From JBGSUZ01 sp043770095 (GTDB lineage Bacteria > Bacillota > Clostridia > Peptostreptococcales > Acidaminobacteraceae), in assembly GCA_043770095.1 (NCBI GenBank), contig JAYVIR010000049.1:1-64000 (forward strand): 64,000 bases of DNA, written 5' to 3'. The position numbers and the translations under genes were made by a program. Below are positions 43,330-51,969 of the stretch, in pieces. The notes beneath the pieces are model-generated. The model made no database searches, was not told the DNA's origin, and was given only the letters and a program-made list of their open reading frames with translations. Every line of letters starts with the position of its first letter. Position 1 is the stretch's first letter.

Positions 43330-43566
43330 ATGATGTGGATAAAAGAAATTTGGCATTATAGTCGTAGTAAAATTACAGAAATGATAAAAAACGAACGCGG
43401 ACAATTTGCGCTAGATATTGCACTAGGCCTTGCGGTTGTATTAATCATCAGCGCATTTATTGTCATGCCAGGGTTAAGAACATTGAGTTCGGGCTTTATG
43501 ACCTCTATGACGACTTGGTGGAATACTACGATGAGTGGACAAATTTTTAGAACGACGGGCAATTAA
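43330..43566 (+). CDS. Flp-type pilin-like protein
   Basis: A 78-residue small protein with a basic start and one hydrophobic segment (about residues 33-50) after RGQFALDIALG. Type IV prepilins of the Flp class are cut after a glycine with glutamate at +5; here the residue at +5 is aspartate (G, then QFALD), a conservative change. It should be the main pilus subunit, but the length and composition, not a clear family match, support this. No prepilin peptidase is encoded in the window. GGGAGG precedes ATG 43330. Confidence 0.7.
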   Translation: MMWIKEIWHYSRSKITEMIKNERGQFALDIALGLAVVLIISAFIVMPGLRTLSSGFMTSMTTWWNTTMSGQIFRTTGN

Positions 43567-43953
43567 ATGGACATTGGAAAATGGATTGCTGCAATGATGG
43601 GTACTTTACTCATTGCATTTTGTCTGGTTGCGGCAATTTTGTATTTATTGCCGCTTTATCAAAAGATTCAATTAGACCAGCTTTGCAGAGATTACATGTA
43701 TCAGGTAAATGCCAGCGAAGGCTTAAACATCGAACTGAGAAACAGACTAACCAATGAACTTACTCAGATGGGACTTAGTGAATTAGAAATTCAAAGTCCT
43801 CAGGAAGGACAGCTAAAAAGACGAGAGGAAAAGCTGTTCACCATAAGAGGTGAATTACGACTTCGTCTGCCGAGTGGATTTCTGACGTTCGAGGAGCGCG
43901 TAGTGACTTATGAATATAAAGGAAAAGTTTATGGCAAGCGCATTATCAACTGA
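43567..43953 (+). CDS. TadE-like minor pilin candidate
   Basis: A 128-residue protein with one N-terminal membrane helix (about residues 9-31) and a soluble remainder. It begins immediately after the pilin stop. Position between a pilin and a second pseudopilin fits a TadE/TadF-type minor pilin, but no processing glycine is seen near the helix. Family not confirmed. Confidence 0.55.
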   Translation: MDIGKWIAAMMGTLLIAFCLVAAILYLLPLYQKIQLDQLCRDYMYQVNASEGLNIELRNRLTNELTQMGLSELEIQSPQEGQLKRREEKLFTIRGELRLRLPSGFLTFEERVVTYEYKGKVYGKRIIN

Positions 43954-44392
43954 GAGAGGTAGTGGCGGACTTGAAATGGTTATTTTAAGCTTTATGACTT
44001 TAGTATTCTTAATGGCGCCATTTATGTGTTTTTTATTTGAAACCTATACCTACGGCGTTTATAGCTTGAAGTGGATCAGTGCAACAGAAAATGTGCTAGA
44101 CGGCCTAGAATGGCAATTGGAGACGGAGGCCTTATCGCAAACACAGCGCGTTATTGTTCAGGAAAAAGCAAAATCTTATTTAGAGTTGTATTATAAAAAA
44201 ATAGAAAATAAGCAGGCTGGAGAGCAGTGCCAGGTCGAAATTTGTGAGTTTTCTATGACCCAGCCACCAACTTTAGAGGTACAACTTCGGGTGATGTATG
44301 AACCAACCACCGTAGTCGGTCTTTTGTTATCAGAATCGGGCAAATTGCATTTTGGGATCAATTGTGTCAGAGAATTTCCGAGTGACCGTTAG
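43931..44392 (+). CDS. TadE/TadF-like pseudopilin
   Basis: A 153-residue protein. The N terminus has ERGSGGLEMVIL: a glycine followed by SGGLE, so a glutamate at +5 relative to a G cut site, then a membrane helix (about 17-37). That is the class of site cut by TadV-type peptidase. The rest is a small extracellular domain with two cysteines (QCQVEIC). ATG 43931 follows AAAGGAAAA and overlaps the previous gene by 23 bases; an ATG at 43910 lacks that ribosome binding site. Confidence 0.65.
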   Translation: MASALSTERGSGGLEMVILSFMTLVFLMAPFMCFLFETYTYGVYSLKWISATENVLDGLEWQLETEALSQTQRVIVQEKAKSYLELYYKKIENKQAGEQCQVEICEFSMTQPPTLEVQLRVMYEPTTVVGLLLSESGKLHFGINCVREFPSDR

Positions 44393-44423
44393 ACATTAAA
44401 ATAGAGAAATGAGGATTGTTAAA

Positions 44424-45008
44424 ATGCGACGTAAGTGGATAGCGATAGCAGTTTTATGTGCCATGATGGCAGTCGGCATAGAACTTTTTTTGATGACACA
44501 ATTCTGGCAAAAGGAACAAGGCACTGTGGCATATTTACTGACACAAAACTGTGAGGTTGGAACGGTAATCGATAGGGCGCTTCTAACGAAAATAAGCTTG
44601 TACGATCAATCGGCTAAAACGCTAAAAATTGTTAAATTAGAAGCTTTAATTGGCAAATCCCTGAACAATTCTTTAGTGGGTGGGAAAATCTTAGTAGAAT
44701 CCGATTTCGTGAAGAAAAACGAATCAAGACCTGTTCAAACGATGGTTCTTAAGTTGAATTTGGAACAGAGCCACAAAGGTGAATTGGCTGTAGGTGAGAA
44801 AATTAATCTTTTATCATACAGACAAGGTGCAAGCGATTTGATTGAGGATATAACCATTAAAGAAGTAACCTTAGAAAACAGTCTAAATGATAGAAGTGAT
44901 TATTTGATAACGGTAGAAGGGTCGCCAGAAAAACTTAAAGCTTTATTTTTAGCACAGCAAGAAGGGATTCTCCTAATTGTTAAAAAAACTGCTGTTCAAA
45001 TACCTTAA
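44424..45008 (+). CDS. CpaB/RcpC-like pilus assembly protein (SAF domain)
   Basis: A 194-residue protein with N-terminal membrane helix (about residues 5-25) and SAF-like domain: QNCEVGTVIDRALLTKISL and LNNSLVGGKILVESDFV, the pattern of the CpaB/RcpC SAF domain. In Gram-negatives it works with the secretin; here with no outer membrane it probably interacts with the cell wall. ATG 44424 is preceded by GAGGA. Last gene of the Tad unit. Confidence 0.75.
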   Translation: MRRKWIAIAVLCAMMAVGIELFLMTQFWQKEQGTVAYLLTQNCEVGTVIDRALLTKISLYDQSAKTLKIVKLEALIGKSLNNSLVGGKILVESDFVKKNESRPVQTMVLKLNLEQSHKGELAVGEKINLLSYRQGASDLIEDITIKEVTLENSLNDRSDYLITVEGSPEKLKALFLAQQEGILLIVKKTAVQIP

Positions 45009-45022
45009 GCAATTGATATAAT
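44995..45022 (+). promoter_or_regulatory. Possible promoter of the hybrid kinase-like gene
   Basis: TTCAAA (44995-45000), a 16-base spacer and TATAAT (45017-45022), partly within the end of the Tad unit. Confidence 0.4.
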
Positions 45023-45123
45023 AAGGTATACGATATGCGAAACAAAGTTTTTAAAGCATTAACTGCTGTGACGGCGGTAATAAATCTTAAAAATACTTTG
45101 AGGCAAATATCTTGGGGGCAAAT

Positions 45124-46758
45124 ATGGAGAAAAACAACACTGGCTGGCTAAAAATTAGATCTAGAGACAAAGAAAGTTATCCCGCTGAAGATAAAAGCAA
45201 ATTTGAAGCAAGTTTTTATAAAGAAATTCTGGATTTAATGCCTGATAACGTTGTTACGGTTGATCGGAATTTCAAGGTAACTTGGGCCAATGAGGCTGTT
45301 TTAAAAATGAACCCTGGATTGTGGGATAAAAATTGCTATGAAGTATTTCATCAGTGTACAAGTCCTTGTGAAAATTGCCCTTGTAGGAGATGCATAGAGA
45401 CTGGGGCTATTGAAAAAGGGGTTATGTCGTATCTGAGTAGTAATGGACTGGACACGGTATACTGGGAAAAAACCGGTATTCCTGTAAAAGATTCAAGGGG
45501 GCGCATTGTTTCGGTGATCGAAATTAGCCGAGATGTCACTGACCGTATTTGCTCAACCAATGAACGTCAATTTTTATCAGAGCATTTGGATGCAGAGCTT
45601 CAGCGTTCAAAGAAAGAGACGATGGGTCGCCTAGAATTTATTCATAAGCTTTCAAACGATGTAAAAAATGACATTGAAGATATGTCGGATCAACTTAGTT
45701 ACTTGCATCACTTAGATGAATATAAAAATTCTGAGTGGCTGACATCACTTATTGAACTTAATGAAAAAACACTGCGTCGCGTCGGAAATTTGAATGATTT
45801 GTTTTCTATGGAAGAAACAGGCGTGCAAATGGTCTATGTGCCATTTGAAGTTACAGAATTGATAGACGAGATCTACAATCGATTTAAGCAAAAATCGCGC
45901 GAAAAAAATATTAATCTAGAAGTCCATCGATCAAAGATGGTGCCCAAAAAATTGATTGGCGATCTGTTTAGGATGAACAGCATTCTTATGAATATAATGG
46001 AAAATGCCATTAAAAATACTCAAAATGGCAATGTAAAAGTTGATTTTTATGCGCAAGAAAAAACGGAAGATGGTCACGTTAAAATGCAAATTGTGATAAC
46101 GGACAGTGGCGTCGGTTTGACATCGGAGCGCTTGGAGCAAATTCAGAGTCTGCTAAAAGAGAATTGTATAAAAGACTATTTTGATCAAGCTATTGAAATG
46201 AAAGGGTTGGGACTTTTAACAGCTCATAATACCCTTAAAGGCATGGATGGGTGTCTAGAAATAGATAGCCAGTATGGGCGTGGGACGCAAGTAAAGTTGA
46301 ATTTTAGGATGGCATATAAATCAGAAAAAATGGATCACAAACACGGCGAAATTATTCATGAAGAGAATCTGCAAGTAGCGGATGTAATGAACCATTTCAA
46401 AAGAAAATCCATACTGATCGCGGAAGATGAAGTGGTCGGTCGAGTGACCTATAAAATTCATTTGCAGGAAGACTACGAACTTATTTTTGCTAAAAATGGT
46501 AAAGAAGCAGTGGAATTGTATTTGGCTGAAAAGCCTGATTTGGTATTTATGGACATTATGATGCCGGTAATGAACGGACTTGAAGCTTTTGATGAAATTG
46601 AGAAACATAGAAGAAGACAAGTGCCAATTGTTGCCTGTACCGCAAAGGTCATTGATTCGGAGAAGGAATATTTGCTTACCTATGGCTTTAGTGACTATTT
46701 GCCGAAGCCGGTAGACATTAACAATTTATTAAGAATGGTTGCAAAATACTTGAAATAG
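45124..46758 (+). CDS. Hybrid sensor kinase-like protein with Cys-rich PAS and receiver; usual His absent
   Basis: A 544-residue soluble protein: PAS (about residues 31-145) holding CTSPCENCPCRRC, five cysteines within 13 residues; a helical dimerisation-like region; a HATPase domain (N box MENAIKNT, G1 DSGVGL, G2 MKGLGLLTAH); and a C-terminal receiver with phospho-acceptor Asp in FMDIMMPVMNGLE (about residue 477) and Lys in YLPKPVD. At the HisKA position, where SHEIRTP is usual, it reads LSNDVKND, so the phospho-accepting His seems lost. There is no membrane segment. Start 45124 follows a GGGGG site. The cysteines suggest metal or redox sensing; this is inference. Confidence 0.8.
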   Translation: MEKNNTGWLKIRSRDKESYPAEDKSKFEASFYKEILDLMPDNVVTVDRNFKVTWANEAVLKMNPGLWDKNCYEVFHQCTSPCENCPCRRCIETGAIEKGVMSYLSSNGLDTVYWEKTGIPVKDSRGRIVSVIEISRDVTDRICSTNERQFLSEHLDAELQRSKKETMGRLEFIHKLSNDVKNDIEDMSDQLSYLHHLDEYKNSEWLTSLIELNEKTLRRVGNLNDLFSMEETGVQMVYVPFEVTELIDEIYNRFKQKSREKNINLEVHRSKMVPKKLIGDLFRMNSILMNIMENAIKNTQNGNVKVDFYAQEKTEDGHVKMQIVITDSGVGLTSERLEQIQSLLKENCIKDYFDQAIEMKGLGLLTAHNTLKGMDGCLEIDSQYGRGTQVKLNFRMAYKSEKMDHKHGEIIHEENLQVADVMNHFKRKSILIAEDEVVGRVTYKIHLQEDYELIFAKNGKEAVELYLAEKPDLVFMDIMMPVMNGLEAFDEIEKHRRRQVPIVACTAKVIDSEKEYLLTYGFSDYLPKPVDINNLLRMVAKYLK

Positions 46759-46774
46759 GATAATGCGCTATTCA

Positions 46775-46816
46775 AAAAAGAGGCACTCTAATCTGCAGAT
46801 TAGGAAGCCTCTTTTT
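46775..46816. terminator. Bidirectional terminator after the hybrid kinase-like gene
   Basis: AAAAAGAGGC (46775-46784) pairs with GCCTCTTTTT (46807-46816), with a second inner stem CTAATCTGCAGATTAG and small bulge. Confidence 0.8.
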
Positions 46817-46849
46817 CATTGTTTAGACAAGAAAACCCCTTGACACCTG

Positions 46850-46858
46850 TGTTATAAT
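46850..46858 (+). promoter_or_regulatory. Extended -10 promoter of the RlmL-like gene
   Basis: TGTTATAAT, a TGn-extended perfect -10. A TTGACA at 46840-46845 is only 7 bases away, too close to be its -35. Confidence 0.5.
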
Positions 46859-46925
46859 TAAGGCGGTAGCTATATAGAAATGATAAGATTTTAAGGCAAG
46901 CCCTTGAAGAAGTGAGGAGAATATT

Positions 46926-48080
46926 ATGGCGATTTATAGAATGATTGCGACAGCAGCATTTGGCATAGAGTCAGTAGTGGCAGATGAAGTAAGAGCACTT
47001 GGTTTTGAAAATGTGACGGTTGAAAATGGGAAAATTGAGTTTGACGCCGACGAAAAAGGGATCTGCATGGCCAATCTTTGGCTTCGCTCAGCAGACCGAG
47101 TGTTTATTAAAATTAGCGAATTTAAAGCAACCAGTTTTGAAGATTTGTTCCAAGGAGTCAAGAAAATCACTTGGGAAGATTATATTTCTGAAGACGGAGA
47201 ATTTCCAGTCAACGCAAAATCGGTAAAATCACAGCTGTTCAGCTTGTCAGATATTCAAGCCATTTCTAAAAAAGCGGCGGTAGAGCGTTTAAGATCGGTG
47301 TATAAAAAAGACTGGTTCAAAGAAACAGGCGCAAAGGTATCTATTTTAGTGGCCATTTTAAAAGATGTCGTGACGGTGATGATTGATACGTCTGGTGAAG
47401 GCTTACACCGAAGAGGATACCGTGAACATGGAAATGAAGCCCCACTTCGTGAAACAATGGCGGCGGCACTCATCAAACTTAGCCGATGGAACCCTAAAAT
47501 ACCGCTTGTAGACCCAATGTGTGGTTCGGGCACGATCTTGATAGAAGCAGCGATGATTGGCAGAAACATTGCGCCAGGTTTAAACCGGAAATTTGCCTGC
47601 GAACAGTGGTCATTTATTCCTGCGGAGGTTTGGAAGCAAGTTAGAACCGAAGCCTATGCTGCCATCAATCACGAGGTAAGCTTGAACATTCAAGGCTACG
47701 ACTGCGACCCACGAAGCGTCAAACAAGCTGCAATCAATAGCGATTTAGCGGGCTTAGAGGACGACATCCATTTCCAAGTGAGAGATATCAAAGATTTCAG
47801 CACAAAAGTAAAATACGGCTATGTCATTACCAACCCACCTTACGGCGAACGTCTCGGCGATGCTGAAGAAGCGGCGGCACTCTATAAATTGATGGGCGAA
47901 AAATTGTTGCCAAATGATACGTGGTCGTTTAACCTCATCACGGCTCATGACGGCTTTGAACACGCATTTGGAAAAAAGGCAACTAAAAACAGAAAACTCT
48001 TCAATGGTAAAATTAAGTGCTACTATTATCAATATTTCGGTCAAAAACCGCCTAGAGAAAGAGTGGCAGAAGAAGAATAG
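46926..48080 (+). CDS. THUMP-domain 23S rRNA/RNA guanine N2-methyltransferase (RlmL/YpsC-like)
   Basis: A 384-residue SAM-dependent RNA methyltransferase. An N-terminal ferredoxin-like/THUMP region (about residues 1-160) precedes the Rossmann domain, with DPMCGSGTILIEAA (about residues 197-210) as SAM site and the catalytic TNPPYGERLGD (about 302-312). The group modifies guanine N2 (m2G) in 23S rRNA; by homology with B. subtilis YpsC. GAGGAG precedes the ATG. Confidence 0.9.
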   Translation: MAIYRMIATAAFGIESVVADEVRALGFENVTVENGKIEFDADEKGICMANLWLRSADRVFIKISEFKATSFEDLFQGVKKITWEDYISEDGEFPVNAKSVKSQLFSLSDIQAISKKAAVERLRSVYKKDWFKETGAKVSILVAILKDVVTVMIDTSGEGLHRRGYREHGNEAPLRETMAAALIKLSRWNPKIPLVDPMCGSGTILIEAAMIGRNIAPGLNRKFACEQWSFIPAEVWKQVRTEAYAAINHEVSLNIQGYDCDPRSVKQAAINSDLAGLEDDIHFQVRDIKDFSTKVKYGYVITNPPYGERLGDAEEAAALYKLMGEKLLPNDTWSFNLITAHDGFEHAFGKKATKNRKLFNGKIKCYYYQYFGQKPPRERVAEEE

Positions 48081-48118
48081 GCAATGTGCAAAACAAAACT
48101 GTTTATTAGAAGCGTGCA

Positions 48119-48847
48119 ATGAAAGAGGGTGCTGGCTACTTGCTAGAAAACATAGACTCACTTAGGCGAAAACTTAACCGGGCGCTTTGCATTGGATTTT
48201 CGGGTGCGGGTGGCAAAACAACTAGCCTTTATCAGGTTGCACGCGAATTGCATATTATGCACGAAAAAGTATTAATAACCACAACAACGAAGATGTTTCC
48301 CGCTGAAAATAAGCTTGAATTTAGAGTTGTCGCACGTGAAACATTTAACTACAACGATTTGTCGGACGATTCTGTAACTCAATGGTTTTCTCGGTTAAAC
48401 CGAGAAGGCAAAGGGTTATCTCCAAAGTTGGCAAATATCGAAAAAATGAATAATTATACAGATGTTTGGAAATTAATAGAAATTGATGGATCGAAACATT
48501 TGCCTATTAAAGCGCCTAATTTAGAAGAACCAGTTTACTGTAGTGGCATGGACTTAGTCTATGGCGTAATTGGAGCAAGTGTGTTTGGACAAGCGGTCTC
48601 AAAGGATCGCGTCCATCGGGTGGAGCGTTTGTTAGAAATCACGCAAACACAAATTGGAGATTTGATTTCGCCAGAAGTGGTTGCACGGTTAATCAATCAC
48701 CCTGAAGGACTTTTTCGCGGACTCCCCGAAGAAACGTCGGGCTGCGTTCTCATTACGCAGGTCAGACCAGAACAGGAAGCGTTTGTCGACGCAGTAAGAG
48801 CGCTTTCGCACAAACCCATTGAGGTGATTCCATGGCGCCAGGTTTAG
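48119..48847 (+). CDS. yqeC: YqeC, selenium-dependent molybdenum hydroxylase accessory protein
   Basis: A 242-residue P-loop protein: GFSGAGGKTTSLYQVAREL (about residues 27-45), TTTTKMF, and IEIDGSKHLPIKAPN are the family pattern. Known members are encoded with molybdenum hydroxylases that carry a selenium-containing cofactor; biochemical role is not settled. TTG 48140 with GAGGG upstream is an alternative start that would shorten it by 7 residues. The end overlaps the MocA-like gene by 16 bases. A degenerate parS lies inside. Confidence 0.85.
   Translation: MKEGAGYLLENIDSLRRKLNRALCIGFSGAGGKTTSLYQVARELHIMHEKVLITTTTKMFPAENKLEFRVVARETFNYNDLSDDSVTQWFSRLNREGKGLSPKLANIEKMNNYTDVWKLIEIDGSKHLPIKAPNLEEPVYCSGMDLVYGVIGASVFGQAVSKDRVHRVERLLEITQTQIGDLISPEVVARLINHPEGLFRGLPEETSGCVLITQVRPEQEAFVDAVRALSHKPIEVIPWRQV
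48328..48343. promoter_or_regulatory. Possible degenerate parS site inside yqeC
   Basis: TGTCGCACGTGAAACA differs from the parS consensus at two of 16 positions (TT replaced by CG). It lies about 26 kb from the two perfect sites. In Firmicutes, parS sites spread over the origin region, so a weak site here is plausible. Confidence 0.4.
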
Positions 48848-49458
48848 ACTTAAGCGCAATCGGCATTATTTTATTGGCCTCTGGCAGTTCAGAGCGCATG
48901 GGGGCAAACAAACTGCTGCTTCCCGTCGAAGGGCAGTCCTGCATTTACAAAGTGGGAGAGATGATCAGCCAACTCAAAGTGGGTTGCGTGGTTGCGCTAT
49001 ATAAGGAAGACACTGTGAAAGAGCAGTTGGCAGACTTTAACTTCAGGTTGATTTACAATCCGAGGGCGCACTTAGGCCAGAGCGAGGCCATTAAATTGGG
49101 TGTTTCGCAGAGGTGGGACGAATCCATTAAAGCGTGGGCCTTTGTGATGGGCGATCAGCCGCTGTTAAGCGAAGACGTGTGCAACATGCTTTTTGAAGCT
49201 TTTTTAAAGAGCGATTCCAATATTGCTGTGCCTTGTGTTGGCGATGTGACATACAGCCCGGTGGTTTTTCATCGAGATTGGAAAGCTAAATTATTGTCTT
49301 TGGAAGGCGATTTTGGCGCTAAGCGACTCTTGAAATTGCCAGAAGCGAGGGTTCTTCGGGTAATGTTTGATAAGACGGAGCCGTTTGAAGACATGGATAC
49401 GGCTGCTGCTTATCTAAGCATTCAAGCAATTGTAAAAAAACGCATTGTAGGGGGATAG
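48832..49458 (+). CDS. Molybdenum cofactor nucleotidyltransferase, MocA/MobA-like
   Basis: A 208-residue NTP-transferase. The nucleotide-binding start IILLASGSSERMGANKLLLPV (two halves of the MobA/MocA signature, residues about 8-28) and FVMGDQPLLSEDVCNML (about 104-120) are conserved, and the C-terminal FEDMDTAAAY is typical. It transfers CMP or GMP to molybdopterin. It overlaps yqeC and should supply cofactor for a molybdenum hydroxylase not seen in the window. GAGGTG precedes ATG 48832. Confidence 0.87.
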   Translation: MAPGLDLSAIGIILLASGSSERMGANKLLLPVEGQSCIYKVGEMISQLKVGCVVALYKEDTVKEQLADFNFRLIYNPRAHLGQSEAIKLGVSQRWDESIKAWAFVMGDQPLLSEDVCNMLFEAFLKSDSNIAVPCVGDVTYSPVVFHRDWKAKLLSLEGDFGAKRLLKLPEARVLRVMFDKTEPFEDMDTAAAYLSIQAIVKKRIVGG

Positions 49459-49461
49459 GTT

Positions 49462-50634
49462 TTGAAAAAAAAATCAGAGATACCAGCAGGCAAATTACAA
49501 GAAATCAAAGCGCGAAAACGAAAACGCAGCATCACTTCTTTGATTGTTTTAATTTCATGCCTATTATTGGCCTTTAATGTTGAAAGTTTGATTTCACTTG
49601 TCAGAGGTGGTCTTAATTTAGGAGGCGTCCAATTTAACGCTGTGACCACTCTAAACTATAGCTCTACGGTAAAGGTCAGTGAAGGGAAAGTCGTTCAAAA
49701 GGCAGGCAGCCGCATGATTAAGGCTGAAGGAGGAAAACTTCAGGCGTATCAAGCCGATGGAAAACTGCTTTGGGAAAAGCCTTACGGTGGCACAAAAGTA
49801 TTGGTATCTGCGGTGGGCAATCGTATTTTTCTTGTTGAAAAAGACAGTGGTGACTTTTTTATTTTAGATGAAAACGGAAATATAAAAATTAAGCGAGAAG
49901 GTCTGGGAAAAGTCGATCGAATCATTGCAAAAAGCGAGGACTATGCCATTCTTTACAAGGGTCTAGAAAAGAAGATTTTGGTCATCAATCAAAAAGGCGT
50001 CGATGAGGCGGTTATTGATTTGCCTTATCCCGAAATTTTAGACATTGATTACGCACCTGATTTAAAACTGATTGCAGTAAGTGTATTTTTTGTCGAAAAA
50101 GAAGGGTTTAATACCAACGTGTTTCTTTTTGGCGTCGATGGCAAGATGAAAGGTGCAAGGAATTTTAACAGCCGGATTCTCTCGCGTATTTCGGGTTATA
50201 AGAAAGAATTTGTAGGCGTTTCAGATAAAGGCATACTCGCTTTTAGCGACGAAAACGATAACTTATGGAATCAGGAATCAGATCGGCTGATCAATCGAAT
50301 TAATTTTAACGAAAATGGCTATTCGGCCTATAATTTGGTGATTGAGGACAAGGCACTTGAAGATACGCGCAGCGAAAATACTGTTTCGGTTCTCTCGCCA
50401 GAAGGGACTTGGCTGTTTGAGGCAAAAGTGCCAATGGTGGTAGACCGGTTGTTTTTAGGTGAAAATCGATTGGCGATTTTGGGTGAGAGTCAGGTGGTCA
50501 TCATGGACTTTAAAGGCAGAACGTTAGGTTCTAAAACAGTGGAAAATGGTCTAAAGGAAATTCTATGGATCAATGACAAAGAAATTGGCTTTGAGTACGA
50601 AAATCGGTTTGAATGGTATAAGCTCAGCTATTAG
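49462..50634 (+). CDS. DUF5711-like membrane-anchored beta-propeller protein
   Basis: A 390-residue protein with basic N terminus (KARKRKRS), one membrane helix (about 23-42) and a large outside domain with repeated strands of the PQQ/beta-propeller type (GSRMIKAEGGKLQAYQADG, KDSGDFFILDENG and similar repeats). I believe it belongs to the DUF5711 family; its function is unknown. Start is TTG 49462. It lies between the MocA-like gene and cvpA. The architecture is reminiscent of the orphan gene at 4664. Confidence 0.72.
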   Translation: MKKKSEIPAGKLQEIKARKRKRSITSLIVLISCLLLAFNVESLISLVRGGLNLGGVQFNAVTTLNYSSTVKVSEGKVVQKAGSRMIKAEGGKLQAYQADGKLLWEKPYGGTKVLVSAVGNRIFLVEKDSGDFFILDENGNIKIKREGLGKVDRIIAKSEDYAILYKGLEKKILVINQKGVDEAVIDLPYPEILDIDYAPDLKLIAVSVFFVEKEGFNTNVFLFGVDGKMKGARNFNSRILSRISGYKKEFVGVSDKGILAFSDENDNLWNQESDRLINRINFNENGYSAYNLVIEDKALEDTRSENTVSVLSPEGTWLFEAKVPMVVDRLFLGENRLAILGESQVVIMDFKGRTLGSKTVENGLKEILWINDKEIGFEYENRFEWYKLSY

Positions 50635-50646
50635 GGAGGTCTAGGA

Positions 50647-51339
50647 ATGAACTGGATGGACATATTGGTACTCGTCATTATTGGCGGTGAAGTCTTTAGA
50701 GCTTTTCGGCAAGGAATGGCAAAAGCGATGATTGAATTGTCAGGTTGGATTGTCGCTTTGATTGTTGCAAAACTGTATTATAAGGCACTTGCGACTTATT
50801 TATTAGCACATTATGACGTATTTAAAAATTTAGAACACAATATTTACATAGGCCTGACAAAGAATTTTTCGAGTCCGGCGCAGTTAGAACAAGCAGCGGC
50901 AACCGGAAATTTCGGAGGACAGCTGAACCTGCCCAAAGTACTCAGCCAATTGCCGACAGATATTTTGAACCAGTCCCACGAGGCTGTGAATCAAATGGTG
51001 TTTGGTGATTTAGCGAAGAAAATTGCCGATACCATGATCAATGGCCTTAGTTTTATGATGATTGCCTTTGCAATCATTGCGGTGCTTGGTGTTTTAGCCA
51101 TTGTCGCAGATAAGGTGATGAAGTTGCCCCTATTAAAAGAAGCCAATAAGCTAGGTGGCATTTTGGTGGGCTTCATACGAGGGGGATTTAGCGTACTTGT
51201 TTTAATGACCGTCATTACCTTTATTTTGCCGTTTATGCATAAGCCTTGGCTAATCGATGCCATTCAGAATTCGCAGTGGGCTATTTATTTTTACAATAAC
51301 AATCTCTTACTATATCTGATATATTATTTATTGAGGTGA
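50647..51339 (+). CDS. CvpA family membrane protein
   Basis: A 230-residue protein with four membrane helices and the family start MNWMDILVLVIIGGEVFRAFRQGMAK (split: WMDILVLVIIGGEVF, residues 3-17). Family members of Gram-positives and the colicin V production protein CvpA are known, with unclear molecular role. GGAGG precedes ATG 50647. It leads directly into yedF (5 bases). Confidence 0.85.
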   Translation: MNWMDILVLVIIGGEVFRAFRQGMAKAMIELSGWIVALIVAKLYYKALATYLLAHYDVFKNLEHNIYIGLTKNFSSPAQLEQAAATGNFGGQLNLPKVLSQLPTDILNQSHEAVNQMVFGDLAKKIADTMINGLSFMMIAFAIIAVLGVLAIVADKVMKLPLLKEANKLGGILVGFIRGGFSVLVLMTVITFILPFMHKPWLIDAIQNSQWAIYFYNNNLLLYLIYYLLR

Positions 51340-51343
51340 TCAA

Positions 51344-51940
51344 ATGATTAAGGAAGTCGATGCTAGAGGACTTAGCTGTCCCAAACCAGTCATTCAGACT
51401 AAAAAGGCCATTGAAGAATTATTGGAAGGTCAAATAACCACGATTGTAGACAATGCCATTGCGAAGGAAAATGTTACGAAGTATGCCAAGAGCCTGAATT
51501 TGCAGTATCAGGTTAGAGAAGTCGATGGGTTTTTCCATATTGATATTTTTAAAGACGAAATGGAAATATCGCCTGAGGCACTGCCGCAAGGGAAGCCTAA
51601 GATGGGCGAGCAAGTCATTTTGGTGGGCAAAGATAAGTTTGGAGAAGGCAATAACCAATTGGGCGAAGTGCTAATCAAGGGATTTTTCTATACACTTACA
51701 GAAATGGAACCTTATCCAAAGGCCATTCTATTCCTTAACGGCGGCATTACACTCACTCTTGAAACGTCACCGGTGTTAGAATATCTAAGAACCCTTGAAA
51801 TGCAAGGGGTACAAATATTGTCGTGTGGCACCTGTCTTGATTATTATAACGCTAAAGAGCAGTTGGCAGTGGGTGGCGTGACAAACATGTATACCATTGT
51901 GGAACTTTTGAATAAGGCGAAAAACATCATCCAAATATAG
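51344..51940 (+). CDS. yedF: Sulfurtransferase-like selenium metabolism protein YedF
   Basis: A 198-residue protein: an N-terminal TusA/SirA-like domain with DARGLSCPKPVIQTKK (CPxP, residues about 6-21) fused to a DsrE-like domain (about residues 90-198) with LSCGTCLDYYNAKEQLAVG. This fusion is the YedF group, found with selenium utilisation genes. It probably handles persulfide or selenide for the cofactor or selenouridine pathways; mechanism not known. It lies close to yqeC and the DUF3343 gene, which supports the selenium theme. Confidence 0.9.
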   Translation: MIKEVDARGLSCPKPVIQTKKAIEELLEGQITTIVDNAIAKENVTKYAKSLNLQYQVREVDGFFHIDIFKDEMEISPEALPQGKPKMGEQVILVGKDKFGEGNNQLGEVLIKGFFYTLTEMEPYPKAILFLNGGITLTLETSPVLEYLRTLEMQGVQILSCGTCLDYYNAKEQLAVGGVTNMYTIVELLNKAKNIIQI

Positions 51941-51969
51941 TTTTAAAGGTTAAAAGGGAGTTCATAGCT

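Noticed and set aside
45034..45150. A 38-codon open frame starting ATGCGAAACAAAG between the Tad unit and the hybrid kinase-like gene.
   Set aside because: It overlaps the kinase start in another frame, lacks a good RBS and has no recognisable features.
46840..46858. TTGACA and TATAAT close together before the RlmL-like gene.
   Set aside because: The spacer is only 7 bases, so they cannot be one promoter; the TATAAT is better seen as an extended -10.
47754..48161. A 135-codon open frame on the minus strand opposite the RlmL-like gene.
   Set aside because: It is antisense to a clear conserved methyltransferase, without ribosome binding site, and its composition is that of a shadow frame.
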